In this document: one piece after another, positions 58,388-64,000 of the stretch
Layout: each line of letters begins with the position of its first letter
Numbering within the stretch: the first letter of the stretch is position 1
Assembly (NCBI RefSeq): GCF_019649055.1
Contig: NW_026570355.1
Location: forward strand, 62,001-126,000
Length of the DNA stretch: 64,000 nucleotides
Direction of reading: 5' to 3'
Origin: Paramacrobiotus metropolitanus
Taxonomy: Eukaryota > Tardigrada > Eutardigrada > Parachela > Macrobiotidae
Notes under the pieces: model-generated
What the model saw: only the letters and a program-made list of their open reading frames with translations
What the model was told of the DNA's origin: nothing
Databases searched by the model: none
Made by a program: the position numbers and the translations under genes

Positions 58388-59586
58388 GCATGATCAACGT
58401 CACGCAGTCGAATTTTTCTATAAACGCTCCGATGAGCTGTCGGCAGCCCCCGCTCACGGAGGAGACCAGTGGAGCAGCCATTCCATTTTTACCTCGGAAC
58501 CTAATGAACATGACTATTGCCGAATGTCTTAGTCAGTTCCATAGGGTATGTCGGCCTGATAGTGCCAAAGGGATCGACCCCATAGACTACTGTTCTCACC
58601 CAGGCCGTAACGGAGTGCTGGTAATGAACTGCCCCGCTGAGATAACGAGCCGTGAGCTGCAAGATATGGCATATAACATGGTCAAGTTGTCGTACCGGAA
58701 CTTGCTGGTTTCTCTAGTCGACGGTGACTACGTTTCGTACCAAACATTTGCCATAATTCGTGCGCGGATTCATTTTCTAGGCCTAAGAAACTGCGTCGAT
58801 CGTCGCATATCCGAAAAGCTAACCGGACTGGAGTTCACTAATTTGGTGTCCTTTATGTTAAAAAACTGCCACCGTCTGGTTGTCCACAAGCATGATTTTG
58901 CGGGAATGCCGAATCTGGAACTGATCCTTTTCCTCAAATCCACGCTAGATTATCTAGAAGCCGGGTCTTTCAGTTATCTACATCGCTTAAGTGTTTTGTC
59001 ACTAGAAGCTGGATTAAGCGGGGAGATACAATGGTCGAATGATACGCGGCACTATCTTCAGCAGCTTCACTGTGGTTGTGCATACGACTGGTTTCGCTCT
59101 TGGTGGGCATCCGAACTTGCTCCGAAGCTGAAATTTGTTTCTTTCAATGAGTCAACTTTTATTGCAAAGGACAACGTTGCGCGATCTGTTGAGGACTGCG
59201 ACTATGTTTTGGGATCTGCGACAGCATATGGACTTTATGTGGTTGAACGGGCTATGAAAGCTGGTGGCATCACTCTTACGAGCGCTTTGGCGTGTTTTAG
59301 GAAAGCGGACATGTACATCCCTGTGAACTGCGGCGCTGAACCATTTCCTAGTCGTCCACTTGACATCAACTTCGACCTGGCGAACTACACGATAAATGGA
59401 CCGGTGTGCATCAACTACACAGGCGCGCCGGTAACACAGCACACGGAAAACAGATATCAGGATATTCCAATATTTGCCAGACTGGGACTAAAGCATGAGC
59501 GTACTCAAGAAGGTACCATACTTTTTTGTGTTTCTGGTGATTTGATGCATAAAACTATCCCGTCATACTTTCGATTTGATGCATAA
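58384..59586 (+). CDS. second LRR-like module, frame-shifted continuation of the astacin
   Basis: This frame (first ATG at 58390) follows the previous stop directly. It repeats the same layout: a cysteine-rich segment (IAECLSQFHRVC matching AEECDLQFNKHC), an LRR-like stretch (LEFTNLVSFMLKNC, LDYLEAGSFSYLHRLSVLSL) and a cap (LHCGCAYDWFRSWW). It then has a VNCGAEPF segment matching IDCGKDHF at the end of the first module. Because the first module is cut off at that very point, the simplest reading is one protein, astacin-LRR-LRR, with one base lost near 58384. The alternative is a separate gene, but no promoter or signal peptide is seen. A 31-base direct duplication near the 3' end (59539-59569, 59573-59603) also alters the tail. 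Confidence 0.6.
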   Translation: MSMINVTQSNFSINAPMSCRQPPLTEETSGAAIPFLPRNLMNMTIAECLSQFHRVCRPDSAKGIDPIDYCSHPGRNGVLVMNCPAEITSRELQDMAYNMVKLSYRNLLVSLVDGDYVSYQTFAIIRARIHFLGLRNCVDRRISEKLTGLEFTNLVSFMLKNCHRLVVHKHDFAGMPNLELILFLKSTLDYLEAGSFSYLHRLSVLSLEAGLSGEIQWSNDTRHYLQQLHCGCAYDWFRSWWASELAPKLKFVSFNESTFIAKDNVARSVEDCDYVLGSATAYGLYVVERAMKAGGITLTSALACFRKADMYIPVNCGAEPFPSRPLDINFDLANYTINGPVCINYTGAPVTQHTENRYQDIPIFARLGLKHERTQEGTILFCVSGDLMHKTIPSYFRFDA

Positions 59587-59603
59587 AACTATCCCGTCAT
59601 ACT
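59539..59603 (+). repeat. 31-base tandem duplication, period 34
   Basis: GATTTGATGCATAAAACTAT followed by CCCGTCATACT occurs twice with no mismatch. A recent duplication, replication slippage being the likely cause. Confidence 0.95.
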
Positions 59604-59624
59604 GAAAATGACGCCTTTCATTTA

Positions 59625-60684
59625 GTGCTTCGTGTTCACAAAAGCATCGTAAAAGAACGACGATCGCAAATCCTAACATTCACAACCAATCGCAGCGGAA
59701 GTACGGATTTTCAAGATGACCAGTGGTTGAACACCAGCGAACCTGGTTACGTATCCGGTGAACTGCCTAATTTGCGCTTTTGGACAAATGGAACAGTTCC
59801 TTTTCTCATCAGCGAAGCGTTCGGTAAGTAAATCGCAGCATGCAAAAAGCAGTGGCTGAATAGCATGTACATATACTGTAAGGACTACTAAGTGGCTTGG
59901 CCATTTTTATCCGTAAATCAGACTTTGGGCGCAACCACGTCGCTATCCATACTCGTATGTACGTACCAGTACTCTTTGTCAGTCTACTGTGCTATGCACA
60001 CAGTTTACCGCTGAGCTGTCCTAAACTCACTACAAGTACTTCAAGTACTTGTAACGAAATTTCGGCACTGCAACAGTGCGCTTGCAATTTCAGATTGGCG
60101 AGACATCACAATGATTGAAAGCTCTCTGGAAGAAATTCAGCACAGAACAATGCAGTGTATTACTTTTGTAAGGAAGACGTCTGAATCCTCATTTATAATC
60201 TTTCGGCCGTCAAGCAGGTAGGCTTAGAACAATATCAGTTTTGAAAAGTTTTGCGCGGATTATGTCAAATTCTAGGGTTTTTTGTAGGAATTTTGGGTGC
60301 CAGTCACCGGTTGGGCGACAGGGTGGTGCGCAGATTATCAGTTTGACTCCCGCCTGCCTCTCCCAAGGAATCATCCAGCATTTGGTTTTGCATTCCCTTG
60401 GTCTTTTCATGAACATCAACGGCCTGACCGCGACACCTACGTGCGTTTCAATGCAAATCACACGAATTCTACAACACCATTCCGAATACTACCATGGATG
60501 GCTGCATACAAAACCGCGTACGATGTAGAATCCATCATGCACTTTGGACCTTATGATTTCGCCAATGGAAACCAGCCGGTTTTGCTTCCCAGAAACGGAA
60601 ATAACGTAAAAATGGGACAGAGACGAGGCTTGAGCGCTGCTGATGTGGTCAAACTGTTACGTGCTTATTTCGTAAAGGCGCGGA
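59625..60684 (+). pseudogene. second astacin, catalytically dead and truncated
   Basis: Exons 59626-59823, 60094-60217 and 60288-60684 share the phases of the first astacin. They encode the mature N-terminal strand (LRFWTNGTVPFLISEAF), the CITFV strand, and then the zinc region. There QHLVLHSLG replaces QHEILHALG, so the catalytic glutamate is gone. One base is missing after GLF near 60410, and the other frame continues as HEHQRPDRDTYV, SIMHFGPYDFANG and VVKLLRAYF. No signal peptide exon directly fits; a signal-like ORF (MYVPVLFVSLLCYAHS, about 59957) lies inside an intron. An LTR retrotransposon sits right after the protease domain, removing whatever followed. It is therefore a duplicated astacin now decayed. 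Confidence 0.78.
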
Positions 60685-60865
60685 TGTTACTGTGAGCTCT
60701 AATGATAGAACAAGCTGAAGGATACAAATGTCAGCCGGCGCTTTATAAGCCGAGCTGAGTTCCAAAACACATATAAATAGATTAGGGCAGGCGCAAGAAA
60801 GATACTTCTATGATACACATATAAGGAGATATTATTAATAGTTAAGCTAATGTATACTCGTAACA
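60685..60865 (-). repeat. 3' LTR of the Ty3/Gypsy element, 181 bp
   Basis: Begins TGTTAC and ends GTAACA, a 6-bp inverted end repeat, and abuts the purine-rich tract. The host side is GCGGA at 60680-60684, where a copy of the target duplication is expected. Confidence 0.85.
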
Positions 60866-63800
60866 CTTCCCTTCTTAAAATTAAGCTGTCCGCAGCTTAA
60901 GAAATTAACGAAAATAAAATGAAAATAAAATTCAAAGAAAATTGAAAATAAAATTATTTCGGCTTCCCTCCCTCCTTTGGCTTTCGCTTCCGCATGTTAT
61001 ATCGTGGTTGCGGGTTATCCGTATCGTCCGGTTGCCTTTCATGGTCAAGGGCGTTATGTCCAAGCGGATTATTATCTTCCGGTAAATTTGGGTCATCGTT
61101 ACTGAAAATAAAATTCTGACTATCGTCATTAGAAGAAAAATTTAAAGGAAAATTGTCGTCTGCTGATTCTTTAGGCTTATTAGCCGAATAAATTATCTGA
61201 TCAAACTCTTCCGTATCCGGGTTGATTCTTTCGTTGAACTTTCGCAGGCGGTCAACATGTACAGTATCGATCTTTTTACGTCCATTGCGGTTTCGTATTT
61301 TATAGTTGACAGGAGAAGTTTGTTCGATGATTTCCCACGGTCCATGCCAATTCTTTAAAAGTTTCGTAGTTAATTTATTCTTACTGGTGATTGGCTGATC
61401 CATGTCGTTAAGAAGTTTAGGCGGTGTCCATAGTAAAACTAAATCTCCAGGTGAAAATTCTGTCTGAACATGTTGTTCGTTGTAACGCGGCGCATTCTTG
61501 TCGTGTGCTGAGTTGATACGAAGTTTGGCTAATTCTTGTGCTGATTTCAACCATTTATGTACTGTATCCACGTATTGCGGGATATTTTGAATTTCGTGTA
61601 ATCCATCGTATTGCATTTGAAGGTCGAAGGGAAAAACAGGTTGACGTCCGTATAGGAGTTCAAAAGGTGAAAATTTTGTAGTTTCGTTCTTTGATGTATT
61701 GATGCACCAAACTAATGAAGGTACAAAAGCATCCCAATCGCGGTGATTAGAGCTGACGTAATGAAAAATTGCAACGCTGATGGTACGGTTCATTCTTTCG
61801 GTTAATCCATTCGTCTGGGGATGATATGCTGTCGTAGTTGCGTGTTCTATGCCCAGGTAATTTAATAAATTATCCATTAGGGAGTTGACGAAGTGTTTCC
61901 CACGGTCGGAAAGGAGTCTTTTAGGTATTCCATGGCGGTAAACTATAAAATCAATTAAAAAATGTGCGGCGTTCGAGGCGGTTGCGGAGCGGACAGCTTT
62001 CGCTTCAACCCATTTCGTTAGGTGGTCTATTGCCACGATGAGGTAGGCGTTTCCTTTAGAACTTGTTGTAAACGGTCCAAGATAGTCGATTCCAACGGTA
62101 TTGAATGGTCCTGAAACTGGTAGAGGTTGTAAGTATCCAGAAGGTTTACTATTCGGCGACTTCGAAATCTGGCAGGACTTGCACGAAGTTACATATTGAA
62201 AAACATCTTTAATGCAGTTTGTCCAATAATACTTTTGATGAATTCTTTCGTAAGTACGGGAAACTCCAAAGTGTCCGGAAGTGTCGTGAGCGTTCTTGAG
62301 TACTGTCTCTTGTAGTGCGGCAGGTACAACCAGGAGAAAATTCATTCTGTTGTCACGGAGAACAATACGATAAAGGATGTCGTTCTTGATTACAAAGTGC
62401 ACTCTTTTCTGGCGGTAATTTGGTGTTGTCGTATCTCCACGGAGAGTGTCGATAATCTTTGAACAATACGAGTCTTGCTGTTGCATTAAGGCGATGTTAA
62501 AAGATTCTAGGAAAAATAAAGGTGTAGATAGCTGGTGTTCAGGTGGGACGTCTATTGCGTCATAAGGAAATCTTGACAAACAGTCGGCCATATTATTAAC
62601 TTTTCCAGGTCTGTATCCAATTCGCATGTTGTAGGGGCGTAATCTTAGGATCCATCGGGCTAGGCGTCCAGTTAGGTTTTTCGCTTTCAGTAGTCCAGTT
62701 AAGGCGTTGTGATCCGTTATTATGTCGAAGGTCTTTCCAGGGTTTCCGACGTAAGGGTGAAAAATTTCTACGGCAAAAACTACGGCGGCAAGCTCTTGTT
62801 CGGTCGTGGAATAGTTCTTTTCTGATGCGGTAAGGCTTCTTGAGGCATAGGCTATTGGCTGAACATTTCCGTTGTTGTCCACTTGGTTGAGTACTGCGCC
62901 AAGTCCTAGCATTGAGGCGTCTGTTTCCAAAATGAGATTCTTATTCGGGTCGAAGTGTGCCAGGAGAGGCTTGCTGACCAATTTCTTTTTAAGAGATTCA
63001 AAGGCAACTTGTTGTTCATCGGTCCACCGGAATGGTTGGTCTTTCTGAGTAAGGCGGTTCAAAGGATTGGCAATAAGGGAAAAATCTTTAATGAATTTCC
63101 GATAATGATTGGCAGCGCCCAGAAACGATCGCAGTGTCTTTAAGTCTGTCGGCACGGGAAACTTCTGTATAGTTGCTACTTTATTGGCATCAGGTGAAAT
63201 TCCATCAGGTGTTACAGTATGTCCAAGGAAGTTGAGTTTATTGCATCCAAAGTGGCATTTTGAGGGCTTGAGCATCAGGTTTGCGTCGAGAAATTTCATT
63301 AGAACTTTTTCCAGGTGTTCCAGGTGAGCTTCGAACGAAGGGCTGTATACTTGAACATCGTCAAGGTAAACAATGACGAACTTGAACTTGAAATCTTTAT
63401 GTATGCTGTCCATTAGACGTGAGAATGTAGCCGGGGCATTACAGAGTCCAAACGGCATAACTTCGAATCTGTAAAGTCCTTCTGGTGTTAAAAAGGCTGT
63501 CTTGTCTTTCGAGTCTTCATGCATTTCAACTTGCAGGTATCCTGAAAGGAGATCCAGGCCGGTAAACCACTTTGATCCTTGTAGTACGTCTAAACAATCG
63601 TCAATTCTTGGAAGGGGATACAAATCTTTCTTCGTGATTGAATTAATGGCACGGAAGTCGATACATAGACGGAGCTCTTTATCTTTCTTCGGGACCAGGA
63701 CAATATTGCACGCCCATTCGGAGTTGCAGGGAGTTATTATTTTTTCTTCGATCCATTCTTTTACCTGCTTGTTAATGAATTCGCGTTGCCACGGGGCATG

Positions 63801-64000
63801 GCGTCGTAACGCTTGATGTACAGGAGGGTTTGATCCGGTGTCAATATCGTGTTTGATTTTGTTGGTTCTTCCAACTTTCTTTTCTTTCGAAGGGAATAGT
63901 GTACGGTACTTATAGAGTAATTGAAGCATCTCATGACGTTGGGAATGGGACATATCTTTGCCGAAATTAAATTGATTAGAAAATTCTTCTATGGAAACGT
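60685..64000 (-). mobile_element. Ty3/Gypsy LTR retrotransposon, running off the window
   Basis: The element is read on the minus strand. Its 3' LTR is at 60685-60865. Next to it, inside, is a purine-rich tract (AAGAAGGGAAG). The long pol frame then runs from 60954 to beyond 63953, with reverse transcriptase, RNase H and integrase (zinc-binding part, core, C-terminal part) in the Ty3/Gypsy order, followed by an acidic and then basic tail. The gag and protease parts and the 5' LTR are outside the window. The visible part looks whole, with no break seen, which suggests a young insertion. It lies within the 3' part of the decayed astacin. Confidence 0.93.

Noticed and set aside
58380-58395. Programmed -1 frameshift joining the two LRR modules
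   Set aside because: No slippery heptamer in the zero frame and no obvious downstream structure; a lost base is simpler.

Overview
The window is animal nuclear DNA: AT-rich spacers, GT-AG introns (many of 55-90 bases), class A and class C GPCR-like genes, astacin metalloproteases, F-box genes, and several kinds of mobile element. There are no operons, CRISPR arrays or bacterial signals. The compact genes, very divergent receptors and lineage-type expansions suggest a small ecdysozoan. A tardigrade is my best guess, but that is inference, not something the sequence proves.

Layout. 0-5.6 kb: a PHD-finger ORF, a minisatellite, and an intact three-exon gene for a secreted ten-cysteine protein (3434-4349). 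5.6-11.3 kb: a candidate DNA transposon bounded by near-perfect 49-bp inverted repeats, holding remnants of a Ulp1-type (C48) protease plus zinc-finger gene. 11.4-13.4 kb (minus): a decayed class C (mGluR-like) Venus-flytrap domain. 14-19 kb: a tRNA-like sequence, a 71-bp-arm palindrome, a GPCR fragment, tandem repeats, and a GPCR pseudogene whose TM5 segment lies inverted. 20.2-21.4 kb: a second intact ten-cysteine gene. 23.2-40.5 kb: two tandem copies of a four-exon class A GPCR. Copy 1 has a frameshift and two introns enlarged by mobile elements, one of them a foldback-like element with roughly 180-bp inverted ends and 8-bp flanking direct repeats. Copy 2 is intact. 42.8-54.5 kb (minus): three tandem paralogues built from two Tudor-like barrels, an F-box, and a conserved C-terminal exon; one carries an in-frame TAG. 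54.9-55.4 kb: a broken ten-cysteine copy. 56.1-60.7 kb: an astacin joined to two LRR-like modules, then a dead second astacin. 60.7 kb to the end (minus): a Ty3/Gypsy LTR retrotransposon inserted into that dead astacin and running off the window.

How it fits together. The region is a gene-birth and gene-decay zone. Segments holding secreted-protein and receptor genes have been duplicated with their flanks (20.9-21.6 kb matches 54.9-55.6 kb; 21.8-23.5 kb matches 35.4-36.8 kb), and later broken by indels, inversion and transposon insertion. The F-box proteins would be expected to act as substrate adaptors of SCF ubiquitin ligases, with the Tudor-like part as a possible target reader. The astacin-LRR and ten-cysteine proteins carry signal peptides and should be secreted.
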